Assembly: GCA_964609215.1 (NCBI GenBank)
Contig: CAZSQZ010000009.1
Coordinates: 58,958 to 122,957, forward strand
DNA: 64,000 bases
Direction: 5' to 3'
Source: JABDKJ01 sp964609215
GTDB taxonomy: Bacteria; Bacteroidota; Bacteroidia; Flavobacteriales_D; JABDKJ01
Position 1 is the first letter of the stretch. Each line of letters starts with the position of its first letter. The translations under genes and the position numbers were made by a program. Positions 1 to 9,066 of this stretch are shown piece by piece. Under the pieces are notes generated by a model, which worked only from the letters and a program-made list of their open reading frames with translations, made no database searches and had not been told where the DNA came from.

Positions 1-263
1 ACTATATATGGTGCATTTGGAAAGAAGAGTAACCAGAGTGCAATTAGAGATAAAAGCATCCAGGTTTTGAATTTTTGAAACTTGTGATTTGCAATTACGG
101 CTATAACCAAGGGGATTCCTGCCAAAATTAAATTCCATATTAGGAATGCATAAGTAATGCTACCCGACATTTTCATTCGTGCGTAGCTGAGCACTAAACT
201 TAATGAAATGGAGATGGATATAATGGCAATAAGCCGAGCTTCCTTTCGTATGATATCTACCAT
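1..263 (-). CDS. DUF1361-like membrane protein, N-terminal part
   Basis: The reverse strand has an open frame from an ATG at 263 that runs off the window edge, giving about 87 residues. It shows three hydrophobic segments (about residues 11-27, 36-55 and 67-83) and ends in LLFFPNAPYI. An aromatic, proline-containing motif of this kind after a WNLILAGIPL segment is typical of DUF1361 membrane proteins, whose function is unknown. The protein is cut by the window boundary, not visibly broken. The 117 bases between it and the rluD stop codon hold nothing I recognise. The family call rests on motif memory only. Confidence 0.6.
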   Translation of the reverse strand, partial: MVDIIRKEARLIAIISISISLSLVLSYARMKMSGSITYAFLIWNLILAGIPLVIAVIANHKFQKFKTWMLLSLIALWLLFFPNAPYI

Positions 264-380
264 GTTGCTTTAATTGGTATTTGTTCAAACGGATAAGAAT
301 GGAATTTGTGATTTGGACTTTCTTAAGGAATGTTAAAGGAACCTTTCGGAGAATTATCGTTTCAGGTATTTAAGGCCAAA

Positions 381-1409
381 TCAATCTTTTCTTGATTGAA
401 TGTAATTTTCCCAGCGTTCCAAGACTTTCTGCATATCGTCTGGAATTTCTTTTTCAAACTTCATTCGTTCTCCGCTGCTTGGGTGATCAAATTCCAGGGA
501 TTTTGCATGTAAGGCCTGACGGGAAAGAATATCGAAGCAATTTTCTACAAAGCGTTTATATTTTGTGAAGATGGTTCCCTTTAAAATCTTGTCACCACCA
601 TACTCATCATCACCAAAAAGAGAATGGTTTATGTGTTTCATATGAACGCGAATCTGATGTGTTCGGCCTGTTTCTAATTTGCATTCAATGAGTGTTACAT
701 AACCTAACCTCTTGAGAACCTTATAATGGGTGACTGCATGTTTTCCATATTCCGCATCTTCAAATACAGTCATCATTTTCCTGTTTTTCAGAGAACGACC
801 AATGTGTCCTTCAACGGTTCCATCTTCTTGAATATCACCCCAAGCTATTGCTGCATATCTTCGATCTATAGTGCGATCAAAAAATTGTTTGGCTAAATGA
901 GTTAAAGCATGTTCGGTTTTTGCAACTACCATTACACCGGTAGTCTTTTTATCCAATCTATGAACTAAGCCAGGCCTTGGGCTATCAAAATCTCCTTTGT
1001 CTGGTAATTGTCCAAAATGATAAACCAAAGCATTGACTAAAGTTCCAGTATAATTCCCATAACCAGGGTGCACTACAATACCTGCTTGCTTATTGAGAAC
1101 GATTAGATCATTATCCTCATAGAGTATTTCTATAGGTATATCTTCTGGAATCAACTCAATTTCACGAACAGGATAGGGGAGTACTATGGAAATATCGTCA
1201 CCTGGTTTTATTTTAAAATTGGGTTTAACTGCTTTATTATTGACTTTAATCCCTCCATTGTAAGCAACCGCTTGCAATTTTGTTCTGGAAGTATTTGGAA
1301 TACGATCCATTAAAAATTTGTCAATACGCAGCGGTTCCTGTCCAGGATCTGCTTTTAATTTGTAATGTTCAAAGAGTTCTTCTTCGTTATGCTCTTGCTT
1401 ATCTGACAA
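381..1409 (-). CDS. rluD: RluA/RluD-family 23S rRNA pseudouridine synthase
   Basis: This enzyme isomerises specific uridines of 23S rRNA to pseudouridine; RluD acts on helix 69 of the large subunit. An S4 RNA-binding domain spans about residues 28-75. The catalytic domain follows, with the family motif HRLDKKTTG, whose aspartate (about D153) is the nucleophile. The later GRTHQIRVH motif is also present. The 342-residue length is normal. It is the last gene of a reverse-strand operon behind the PASTA protein and a T9SS protein; its ATG overlaps the end of the latter by 11 bases. The exact target uridines are inferred from the family. Confidence 0.9.
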   Translation of the reverse strand: MSDKQEHNEEELFEHYKLKADPGQEPLRIDKFLMDRIPNTSRTKLQAVAYNGGIKVNNKAVKPNFKIKPGDDISIVLPYPVREIELIPEDIPIEILYEDNDLIVLNKQAGIVVHPGYGNYTGTLVNALVYHFGQLPDKGDFDSPRPGLVHRLDKKTTGVMVVAKTEHALTHLAKQFFDRTIDRRYAAIAWGDIQEDGTVEGHIGRSLKNRKMMTVFEDAEYGKHAVTHYKVLKRLGYVTLIECKLETGRTHQIRVHMKHINHSLFGDDEYGGDKILKGTIFTKYKRFVENCFDILSRQALHAKSLEFDHPSSGERMKFEKEIPDDMQKVLERWENYIQSRKD

Positions 1410-3237
1410 GTACTATTTTCTTTGTAATAGGGGGCGAAAGATAAGGATTGGAAAGTCTTATCCAATACAATCCATTATTACTTTGAGATAAATCAATAGA
1501 ATTTGTTTGTAAGAAATCCTGAGCTATTATTTGCCCGGAAATATTAAATACCTCATATCTCCATTTATTTGCAATTTGAGGTAATTCCAAATACACAACT
1601 CCATTACTTGGATTAGGATAAAGATTAATATCCTTATCAGAAATTTCATTGACACTAACAATAGGAATATCTCCAACAGCTGGTCGCATCATTAAAGTTC
1701 CAGTTATCGCAGAAGGATTCCAGGTTCCGTTTACATTAAATTTTAAACGATTCGCATTGTTGTTAGTATTCTTGTCGTTTCCAATATTTAAAGATAAATC
1801 TCCGGATTGTTGCCAGCCTATCCATATCGGTTGTGAAGCGTCAACAAAAACTTTTTCTTGAAGTGGGTACACCAAAAAATAATCAGGAGCAACTTGATAA
1901 TCTACAAAAGAAGGAGCTGCTATTGTTGACTGTTGAATTATAGTGTCTGGACAATTAAGATCTGCATCATGGCTCCAAATAGTCAAGAAAAATTGCTCAT
2001 CACTTGGATCTTGAGCAACGGGTAAGAAATACATATACAGAGCTGATATACTGTCTGGTTGCAGAAAATCAAATTTATAGGCAACCTGACCTCCTGCAAT
2101 ATCGACTCCATAGCCTCGTTCGGCAGAGCCGTCATCATAGGCATAAAAGTCATCAAAGCTCTGGGTAAATTTCAAGCGGTTATTATCCAGTATGAAATCT
2201 GGGCTAACATTATAGGAAAATTCAACATCAAAATTTACTGGACCTGGTAAGGAACTATCATATTCTATATTCCCTCCGTTTAGATCATAGTTATATCCTT
2301 GTGTGCTTCCAGCAGAAACAGATGGATCAAAAATATTTTGATAGGACGTTTGTAAAACTCCCGATTCAAAAATTTCAAGAAAATTGTTATCTTGGAAAGA
2401 TCCATTATTTCCATTGTTCTTAATTTGCAAAAGAATATTTTCCCTAATCAAAGAGTTGTCGAAATGATCCCAAGGAACAGAGGAATATTCTTCGGTCAAA
2501 CTAAATTGAGGCTCAAAAAACGCCAGATCTTGGTTAATGGTATCTGTTAAACTCCTGTTATCATCTATTTCGATGTAATCAATATTCCAATGATCTAATG
2601 CTCCAGAAAGTGTTGCATAATTCTTGAATCTAATTCTGAAATCCGGTTCAAGGAAAATTGTACTGTCTATAGGTATTAGAACCTGTTCAAATTCTGAAAG
2701 TGCTCTGCCCGGAGATGACCAGGCCCAATGCCATTTATTGGAATCTGGCTCGAAAAACTCCAAAACTAAAGAATCACTTGCTTCAGGACGGTTACCCAAT
2801 CCTTCAGCTTGAAAGAAAAAACTCATTACCACTAGACCAGATGTCGAGCTAAGATCTATGTCAACAGATTCTAAAGTGTCTGCTACACCAAAGTCATTGG
2901 CATTTTCAAAATTATAGGGAAAACCGGTGCAATCTAAACCGTCAAAAGTCATTACTCCAATGCTAGGAGCATTTACTGCAAAAGTTTCATTTCTTCTTGC
3001 ACAACTTTCCTCCCAAAGTACCTGGTTCCCATCGGGGTTATTAAATGTCTTGTCTATGGAGAAGTCATCAATAAAGGGAAGAGAGATCATACTCTTTTCC
3101 GCATTGCTGGACTTTTTTTGTTTAGTACTTTCTTTAAGTAATTGGATATCGTAGGTCAACGGAACTTCTACTTCTTGTGCTCCCAAACTAAAGGTGAGTA
3201 GAAGAGAAAAAATCCAAATAATTCTGTTTCGTTTCAT
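1399..3237 (-). CDS. Secreted T9SS type A sorting-domain protein
   Basis: This is a secreted protein of unknown function, about 612 residues. I chose the ATG at 3237 (MKRNRIIW) because it begins a clean signal peptide ending near LGAQ; an in-frame ATG at 3258 would add seven residues before it. The C-terminal 80 residues are a type IX secretion sorting domain, recognised by NLYPNPSNG, then a VFNISGQ strand, a GLYWIRLS strand and a terminal KKIVLVR. The middle is beta-rich with a jelly-roll look and no catalytic motif I recognise. It sits between the PASTA protein and rluD in one transcription unit. It is probably exported across the outer membrane and processed or anchored there. Confidence 0.8.
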   Translation of the reverse strand: MKRNRIIWIFSLLLTFSLGAQEVEVPLTYDIQLLKESTKQKKSSNAEKSMISLPFIDDFSIDKTFNNPDGNQVLWEESCARRNETFAVNAPSIGVMTFDGLDCTGFPYNFENANDFGVADTLESVDIDLSSTSGLVVMSFFFQAEGLGNRPEASDSLVLEFFEPDSNKWHWAWSSPGRALSEFEQVLIPIDSTIFLEPDFRIRFKNYATLSGALDHWNIDYIEIDDNRSLTDTINQDLAFFEPQFSLTEEYSSVPWDHFDNSLIRENILLQIKNNGNNGSFQDNNFLEIFESGVLQTSYQNIFDPSVSAGSTQGYNYDLNGGNIEYDSSLPGPVNFDVEFSYNVSPDFILDNNRLKFTQSFDDFYAYDDGSAERGYGVDIAGGQVAYKFDFLQPDSISALYMYFLPVAQDPSDEQFFLTIWSHDADLNCPDTIIQQSTIAAPSFVDYQVAPDYFLVYPLQEKVFVDASQPIWIGWQQSGDLSLNIGNDKNTNNNANRLKFNVNGTWNPSAITGTLMMRPAVGDIPIVSVNEISDKDINLYPNPSNGVVYLELPQIANKWRYEVFNISGQIIAQDFLQTNSIDLSQSNNGLYWIRLSNPYLSPPITKKIVLVR

Positions 3238-3275
3238 ATATACATTTAATACATGCAAATGCTGGAGTTCCCTAT

Positions 3276-4094
3276 TTATTGAAACCCCACAGTATCTGTG
3301 GTTAAGTAAATATCTACACTGGCGCCAATACCGAGTTCACCATCACCAAAACGAGGTTTTTGATCATATATTCTCGCAAGAGATGAATCAATTTTGTCTT
3401 TGCAATCCATACATTTTAATACAATTCCCAAATTCAGAGAATTTTCACTTAAATATCTTCGTGCGTCCGACATTGTAAGTCCATATAAGTCTGGCGCGGA
3501 AGTAGATTCATATGTTTTTTTGCTAACTACTAAATCTATCTTTTCTCCCATTTTAATTGGGGCTCCTGCTTTTATTGCTTTGCCCTTATACAATTGCTTT
3601 AAAATAAGGTTGTCACCTAAACTATTGGCTTCGTAAGTAATGTTTCCTACACCAAGCCCTGCAGTTTCAAGCTTTATAAGCGCTACTCTTTCAGATATAT
3701 CCACAAGTTCTGGCATTCTTTTAGTAGGTGGAGTCACTCTGGAAATTGTAACATATACTTTTCGGTTTTCTTTTACCTGCCTTCGAATAGAATCCCCATT
3801 ACTAAGAACAGCATAGGCAGCAGGATTTTGAGAAATAACCCTACCCGGCATATGGTTTTTCAGATAAACAGAATCCTGAATGACCAGCCTTAGATTGCTT
3901 TTCTCGATTAAACTTTTCGCCTCATATTTAGAATAATCCATTAAATCTGGAACATCAATAGTGTCTCCATGATTTGTATAAAAGCGTAGACCAAAAAATA
4001 CTGCAAAAATCAATAAGCTGATTATCAGAACATAAAGACCCAAATTCTTAATGAAGGACTTACTAAAAACAAATGCGATTAAATCTTTTAGCAT
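3276..4094 (-). CDS. Membrane-anchored PASTA-domain protein
   Basis: The protein has a short cytoplasmic end, one transmembrane helix (about residues 18-38) and three PASTA repeats (starting near VPDLMDYS, MPELVDIS and APDLYGLT) that should lie in the periplasm. PASTA domains bind peptidoglycan or muropeptides in penicillin-binding proteins and Stk kinases. Here there is no kinase or transpeptidase domain, so it may be a wall sensor or scaffold (inference). I prefer the ATG at 4094 to the one at 4124, because a TATATTTG promoter box lies between them at 4103-4110. It is divergent from ddl, a peptidoglycan precursor gene, and leads the operon ending in rluD. Confidence 0.82.
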   Translation of the reverse strand: MLKDLIAFVFSKSFIKNLGLYVLIISLLIFAVFFGLRFYTNHGDTIDVPDLMDYSKYEAKSLIEKSNLRLVIQDSVYLKNHMPGRVISQNPAAYAVLSNGDSIRRQVKENRKVYVTISRVTPPTKRMPELVDISERVALIKLETAGLGVGNITYEANSLGDNLILKQLYKGKAIKAGAPIKMGEKIDLVVSKKTYESTSAPDLYGLTMSDARRYLSENSLNLGIVLKCMDCKDKIDSSLARIYDQKPRFGDGELGIGASVDIYLTTDTVGFQ

Positions 4095-4102
4095 AAAGTG
4101 TT

Positions 4103-4110
4103 CAAATATA
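4103..4110 (-). promoter_or_regulatory. -7 promoter box (TATATTTG) of the PASTA operon
   Basis: On the reverse strand TATATTTG matches the Bacteroidota -7 consensus TAnnTTTG exactly, and a TTG lies about 21 bases upstream as a possible -33 element. Only 8 bases separate the box from the ATG at 4094. The transcript would therefore start within a few bases of the start codon, which also rules out the longer reading frame start at 4124. Confidence 0.55.
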
Positions 4111-4228
4111 ACACTACAACTCATTTATAGGCAATGTATTTTATTCCTAAATCGTTCAATTAGATGTGTTTAAAAATAATTAACAGATAAAATTATTGGA
4201 AACAAAAATTTCGAAATTTCAAAATTGA

Positions 4229-5230
4229 ATGAATAAAAGAAAAAGAATAGCAATAGTTGCAGGAGGTTTTTCGGGTGAATCGATTGTTTCTTTAAAGAGT
4301 GCCGAAACCATTTTGAAGCATATTGATAAAGAGATATTCGAACCATTTCTAGTAAAGGTTTTGGAAAGCGGATGGACCGTTGAGTGGAAAGCACAAGAAT
4401 TACCAGTTAATAAAGAAGATTTTTCATTTAATTATGAGAATGATAAGGTTCAATTTGACTTTGCTTTCATTATTATACACGGAACACCTGGGGAAGATGG
4501 TATACTACAAGCCTATTTTGATTTGATTGAGATGCCTTATAGCACAGGAGATTCTACTCTTATGGGGCTCACTTTTGATAAGGCATACACGCAAAACGTT
4601 TTGAAAGGACTTGGTTTTAATGTGGCTAGAAATAGTGTTGTACAGAAGGGGATGGAAATACAAGCAAAGGAAATATGTTCGGATTTAGGTTTACCTTGCT
4701 TTGTTAAACCTTCTCGGGCAGGAAGTAGTTTGGGAGTTTCTAAGGTTAAATCATGGGAAGAGTTGGATTCGGCTTTGAATAAAGCCTTTTCTGAACATCC
4801 GACTGCTTTAATTGAAGAGTTTTTAGATGGTATTGAAATAACCTGCGGAGCCTATTTGAAAAATGGAGAAATTATTGCTTTGCCTGTAACCGAAATAGTA
4901 AGTCAAAATGAGTTTTTTGACTTTGAGGCAAAGTATAATGATGAAAGTACAGAGGAAATAACACCAGCGAGAATTTCAGCAGATGATTTTCTTAATTGCC
5001 AAGCGGTTACCAAAAAAGTATATCAGCAGTTGTCTTGTAAAGGAATTGTAAGGGTAGATTATATGTTGGTTGGACGTGAGTTGTATATTATCGAGCTAAA
5101 TACTGTGCCTGGTATGAGTGCTGAGAGTATAGTTCCTAAACAACTTGCCGCAGCGGAAATAGACATTAAGTTATTTATTAGCGATTTAATTTTAGGAAAA
5201 ATTAAAAATCAAGAACCGGCTCATTCCTGA
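4229..5230 (+). CDS. ddl: D-alanine--D-alanine ligase
   Basis: Ddl joins two D-alanines with ATP in the cytoplasm to make the dipeptide at the end of the peptidoglycan stem. The 333-residue protein has the usual N-terminal fold with an HGTPGEDG loop, the central ATP-grasp part (VKPSRAGSSLGVSKV, EEFLDGIEITCGAYL), and the C-terminal metal-binding segment RVDYMLVGRELYIIELNTVP with a GMSAES loop. These are hallmark motifs in the right order. It stands outside the dcw cluster here, divergent from the PASTA gene. Its last 10 bases overlap the end of the convergent rdgB. Confidence 0.95.
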   Translation: MNKRKRIAIVAGGFSGESIVSLKSAETILKHIDKEIFEPFLVKVLESGWTVEWKAQELPVNKEDFSFNYENDKVQFDFAFIIIHGTPGEDGILQAYFDLIEMPYSTGDSTLMGLTFDKAYTQNVLKGLGFNVARNSVVQKGMEIQAKEICSDLGLPCFVKPSRAGSSLGVSKVKSWEELDSALNKAFSEHPTALIEEFLDGIEITCGAYLKNGEIIALPVTEIVSQNEFFDFEAKYNDESTEEITPARISADDFLNCQAVTKKVYQQLSCKGIVRVDYMLVGRELYIIELNTVPGMSAESIVPKQLAAAEIDIKLFISDLILGKIKNQEPAHS

Positions 5231-5808
5231 GTATAATTGGCTTCGAGATATTTCATGAAATTTCCAAATGCTCTGGCTCTATGACTGAATTTATTTTTCT
5301 CACTTAATTCCATTTCACCAAAGGTTTTATGTGATCCATCGGGTTTGAAAATAGGATCATAGCCAAAACCATTTGTGCCCTTTTGTTCTTTTATAATACT
5401 ACCTTCAACAATTCCTTCAAAATTTTTTTCTTCTCCGTTAATGATGGAACATACAACCGTTCTGAACTGAGCCTTTCTATTTGCTTTTTGAGTCAATAGA
5501 ATCAAGACCTTTTGCATGTTTTTTAGGGCGTCTTTATTTGGTCCTGCATACCTAGCTGAATAAACTCCAGGTTCAAAATTCAATGAGGGAATTTCTAATC
5601 CTGTATCATCGGCAAAGCAGGGAATACCAAATTTCTTGTAAACCTGTCTGGCTTTTTGTATTGCATTGCCCTGCAAAGTTTCACTGGTCTCCAATAATTC
5701 ATCCATTTGTTCAACATCATTAAGGCCAATTATTTCTACTCCCTTTGGAGCAATGGATTTAATCTCTTTTACCTTATTCGGATTTTGTGATGCAAAAATG
5801 AGTTTCAT
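5221..5808 (-). CDS. rdgB: RdgB/HAM1 non-canonical purine NTP pyrophosphatase
   Basis: This enzyme hydrolyses dITP, ITP and XTP to monophosphates, keeping deaminated purines out of DNA and RNA. The 195 residues show the family N-terminal FASQNPNKVKEI, the FADDTGLEI segment with the catalytic acidic residues, GVYSARYAG, and the C-terminal GFGYDPIF and SHRARAF motifs. It lies 4 bases after the large PKD protein on the same strand, so the two are probably co-transcribed. The ddl gene on the opposite strand overlaps its end. Confidence 0.94.
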   Translation of the reverse strand: MKLIFASQNPNKVKEIKSIAPKGVEIIGLNDVEQMDELLETSETLQGNAIQKARQVYKKFGIPCFADDTGLEIPSLNFEPGVYSARYAGPNKDALKNMQKVLILLTQKANRKAQFRTVVCSIINGEEKNFEGIVEGSIIKEQKGTNGFGYDPIFKPDGSHKTFGEMELSEKNKFSHRARAFGNFMKYLEANYTQE

Positions 5809-5812
5809 AATT

Positions 5813-8800
5813 CTATTCTACAAAAAACCATTGTATTTGCGAATTTGAACCTACACTTAGCCTTAAGAGGTAACTTCCAACTTCCAGAGTTGGAACATGT
5901 ATGAGGTGATTATTATGCCCATTAGTACCATCAATTTCTCTGTACTTAATGGTTCTGCCTTGAGCATCTATAATTTCCAAAATTACCAAATTGTCTATGG
6001 GAAGAAGGAAATCAAAATTCAAGGCACCCTTATTAGGATTTGGATAAGGTGGAAATAGTATAAACTCATCTTCAATAAGAGCTTTACAACGTGTGTTATT
6101 TTCTAACGTCAACTCTCTATTGTTTCCATTTGGCATAGAAACAGTAGAACAGAGAAATTCGTGGTGCAGAGCAGGACTATACTCAGGAGCAGCAACAAAA
6201 TCGTAAATTAAGGTTTCACCTGGTCTCAACAAGCCATTCCAGGTTTCAGTAATTCTCGGACCGTTACCAACGTTCAAGTTAATTTCGAAGGTATTGATGT
6301 CATGGTTCCCAAAGTTTGAAACGATTGCAGAAGCAAAGATTTGTCCATTATCAATTACACATGAAATATCAGCTAAGTCCAATTCAAAAATAGGCTCAAT
6401 GACTAGAATGGTTTTGTTAATCGTATCACTACAGTTATCATTATTTATTGCCAATAACTGAATGGTAAAGATTCCAGTATCCAAATAAGTGTATTGAGGA
6501 GAGAAATCAAGGGATGAATCGCCATTTCCAAAGTTCCATACAAAATCATTTGCATCTGTTGTGAGATTGTTAAAAGTAACATCCAATGGAGGGAGGCCAA
6601 TTGTTGGGTCAAATTCAAAGTTTGGATCGGGGTCTTCAAACACAGTAATAATTTCTTGTGCGGAAGCTTCGCAGCCGGCTTGAGATGTAACTTCTAGTGA
6701 GACATTGAAGTTGCCTGTGCTGTTAAATGTAAAAGAAGGATTAGCAAGATCAGATGCTCCTTGATTAGAAAAATTCCAATTCCATTCTGCGATTGAATCT
6801 GTTAGAAATATGTTTGTGGTATCCATAAAAAGAGTGGATTCGCCAATACATGCATTCAAATTTGAGAAACCAGCATTGGGTAAATCGTTGATGTTTACTA
6901 TTTGAACAGTATCGTCTACGCATCCCAATATGGAAGTAACACTCAGGCTGACATTAAAACTTCCCGGAACAAAATAGGTTTGGGAAGTTGTTGGAAAATT
7001 ACTTGTAAACCCATTGTCAAAATCCCATGCATAAATTTGAATGGGACCTGCAATTGTGGTATCAATATTTTGACTAAACACAGTAGCCTGTCCTAAACAA
7101 GTTGAACTTGCAGTAAAATTGGAAACGGGAGAAGGGTTTATGGTAATGGTTATACTTTGTTCATTTGAGCAATTTACATCTGAGGTTGCTGTTAGAGTGA
7201 CATTATAAGAGCCAGGTTCAGCATAAGTGTGCCCGACATTTTGACCATTGGCGGAACTACTATCTCCAAAATCCCAAGACCAGTTATTAATGTTACCGTT
7301 GCTGATAGTAGAATTATCGTCAAAAAATGCATCTTGGTCCGAACATAAATTACTTACCAGAAAATCCACTTCAGGAAGTGGGTTTATCTGTATTTCGGTT
7401 TCAAAGATATCGGCACATCCTGCGGGTGTTTCAACAACTAAGGACACTGTATAAGAACCCAGATCATCAAAAAGATGGCCAGGGTTTGGATCATTGGAAC
7501 CATTTCCATCACCAAAATCCCAAGTCCAGGAAGAAATAGTTTCTCCACCAGGTGGAAAGGATAAATCGGAAAAATCTACTTGCTCTCCCAAGCAAAAATT
7601 ATTAGCAATAAAACTGGCTGTTGGAGCCTGTCCAATAATAGTGACATCTATAGTGTCCTGAGCAATACATCCATTTTCATTCTCGGCTTCAACCCAATAT
7701 GTTCCTGATACATTTACCACCAATTCGGGATCACTGGAAAGATCATTCCATTCGTAGGAAACTGCTTCATCCTGACCTGAAATAAGTTGTAAAGTGTTCC
7801 CAGAACATAAACTTAAATCTGGACCCAAAGATGCAGTATTTGGAAAATTATCTATGTCAACCATAACAGTATCACTTTGAAAAACACAGTTATTTTGATC
7901 TGTGACTTGAACATAATATTCACCCTCTTCTTCGATAAGAAAATTAGAATTGACTGACATATCATTCCATTGATAAGTGAAATTGCTATTTCCCAATCCA
8001 ATTTCCCAAGTAGAATCATTTCCAATACATAAACTGAAATCTTGTATGAAATTTCCAGGAAAGGAAACTTCGATAGTGTCAGAAGATTCTATTCCAAAAT
8101 CTGAAATAGTATTAAGTATGTAAGTTCCACTCTCAGACACTTCTATTTTAGGAGTGGTTTCACCTGTACTCCATAAATAAGACCGAAAAGAATCGTCTAT
8201 ACCTATAGAATCTGGACAAAAACCATCAAATGTGATATCGGCCCCCAAATCCAAAACAGGAGTATATTTTTCAATAAGATAATCATAGACTGTTTCTTTT
8301 TCGCTTTCGGAAAGCTCCTGATTAAAAGCTAGAATCTCTGCAATATTTCCATGCCAATTCCTAAATAATTGATCACGATCATTACCAATGATTAAGCTAG
8401 AAAAACTGCCTTGTGATGCAGATGTTCCCAGTGCATATTTATATTCCGTGGGATTTGAGTATGCACTTCCAGGAACTGCATTGACTTCAAAATTGGATTG
8501 AAAAAAGCCATTAGTAAAAAAAGCAGGTACACCACTACTATTAATTATCAAAATACTCCCTGGACCACCAGATTGTTCGGTTATCAGTCCAGAGAAAGGA
8601 GTAATTGTATTTGTTTCAGAGTTAAAAACTATAACACAGGATGCAATTTCAATACTATTGTTAATCAAGAAAACATCATCAGAGCCATCAAAGAAAAATG
8701 CACTTTGATTATTAAGGAACGGAATGTTTTCCCTTAACTCAGGCTGAAAATCTGGATTAATTTGGCTTGCATTATTTCCATTTCCACTTATATCCTCCCA

Positions 8801-8950
8801 ATGTAAAACTCCATCCATATCTACAGAAACTCCAGAGTCTGCCTGTAATCTTAAAATAAGACTTTGAATGTCCTCTATTTCTTGTCCAAATGAGCACAAT
8901 GGAAGGCTTACAACTAAATAAATTACAACTAATTTGGTAAGTAGTTTCAC
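5813..8950 (-). CDS. Large PKD-repeat T9SS adhesin-like protein
   Basis: This is a 1045-residue secreted protein. The start is GTG at 8950, followed by a signal peptide ending near CSFGQ. Residues about 25-230 resemble a LamG/concanavalin-type lectin fold (LRLQADSGV, WEDISGNGNNA, FFFDGSDD, IAEILAFNQEL). Then come two Ig-like segments and at least five PKD repeats, each with a WDFGDG- or WNFGNG-like core. The C-terminal 80 residues are a T9SS sorting domain (PPYPNPNKG). Such proteins usually act at the cell surface in adhesion or polymer binding; the ligand is unknown. It precedes rdgB by 4 bases. Confidence 0.82.
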   Translation of the reverse strand: MKLLTKLVVIYLVVSLPLCSFGQEIEDIQSLILRLQADSGVSVDMDGVLHWEDISGNGNNASQINPDFQPELRENIPFLNNQSAFFFDGSDDVFLINNSIEIASCVIVFNSETNTITPFSGLITEQSGGPGSILIINSSGVPAFFTNGFFQSNFEVNAVPGSAYSNPTEYKYALGTSASQGSFSSLIIGNDRDQLFRNWHGNIAEILAFNQELSESEKETVYDYLIEKYTPVLDLGADITFDGFCPDSIGIDDSFRSYLWSTGETTPKIEVSESGTYILNTISDFGIESSDTIEVSFPGNFIQDFSLCIGNDSTWEIGLGNSNFTYQWNDMSVNSNFLIEEEGEYYVQVTDQNNCVFQSDTVMVDIDNFPNTASLGPDLSLCSGNTLQLISGQDEAVSYEWNDLSSDPELVVNVSGTYWVEAENENGCIAQDTIDVTIIGQAPTASFIANNFCLGEQVDFSDLSFPPGGETISSWTWDFGDGNGSNDPNPGHLFDDLGSYTVSLVVETPAGCADIFETEIQINPLPEVDFLVSNLCSDQDAFFDDNSTISNGNINNWSWDFGDSSSANGQNVGHTYAEPGSYNVTLTATSDVNCSNEQSITITINPSPVSNFTASSTCLGQATVFSQNIDTTIAGPIQIYAWDFDNGFTSNFPTTSQTYFVPGSFNVSLSVTSILGCVDDTVQIVNINDLPNAGFSNLNACIGESTLFMDTTNIFLTDSIAEWNWNFSNQGASDLANPSFTFNSTGNFNVSLEVTSQAGCEASAQEIITVFEDPDPNFEFDPTIGLPPLDVTFNNLTTDANDFVWNFGNGDSSLDFSPQYTYLDTGIFTIQLLAINNDNCSDTINKTILVIEPIFELDLADISCVIDNGQIFASAIVSNFGNHDINTFEINLNVGNGPRITETWNGLLRPGETLIYDFVAAPEYSPALHHEFLCSTVSMPNGNNRELTLENNTRCKALIEDEFILFPPYPNPNKGALNFDFLLPIDNLVILEIIDAQGRTIKYREIDGTNGHNNHLIHVPTLEVGSYLLRLSVGSNSQIQWFFVE

Positions 8951-8957
8951 TTCTAGA

Positions 8958-8965
8958 AAAATATA
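8958..8965 (-). promoter_or_regulatory. Possible -7 box (TATATTTT) before the PKD protein
   Basis: The reverse strand reads TATATTTT, one base from the TAnnTTTG consensus, and lies 7 bases before the GTG at 8950. The spacing resembles the other near-leaderless promoters in the window, but the match is imperfect. Confidence 0.3.
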
Positions 8966-9055
8966 GATTTTTTATCTAATCTGTATACCTAATTTAAAAA
9001 GATAAAAACAGAAAAGTTGAAAAATGAATGCCTTGATAATCAATGAGGATTAGAT

Positions 9056-9063
9056 TAGTTTTG
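9056..9063 (+). promoter_or_regulatory. -7 promoter box (TAGTTTTG) of the methyltransferase gene
   Basis: TAGTTTTG matches TAnnTTTG exactly and is preceded at 20 bases by a TTG (9033-9035), a fitting -33 element. Only three bases separate the box from the ATG at 9067. The mRNA would start at or beside that ATG, and the in-frame ATG at 9043 would not be transcribed. Confidence 0.5.
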
Positions 9064-9066
9064 CGT

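Noticed and set aside
3194..3478. Forward-strand open frames across the T9SS and PASTA genes (and similar frames elsewhere)
   Set aside because: They lie opposite well-supported genes, show no domain or signal pattern, and have compositions expected of shadow frames.
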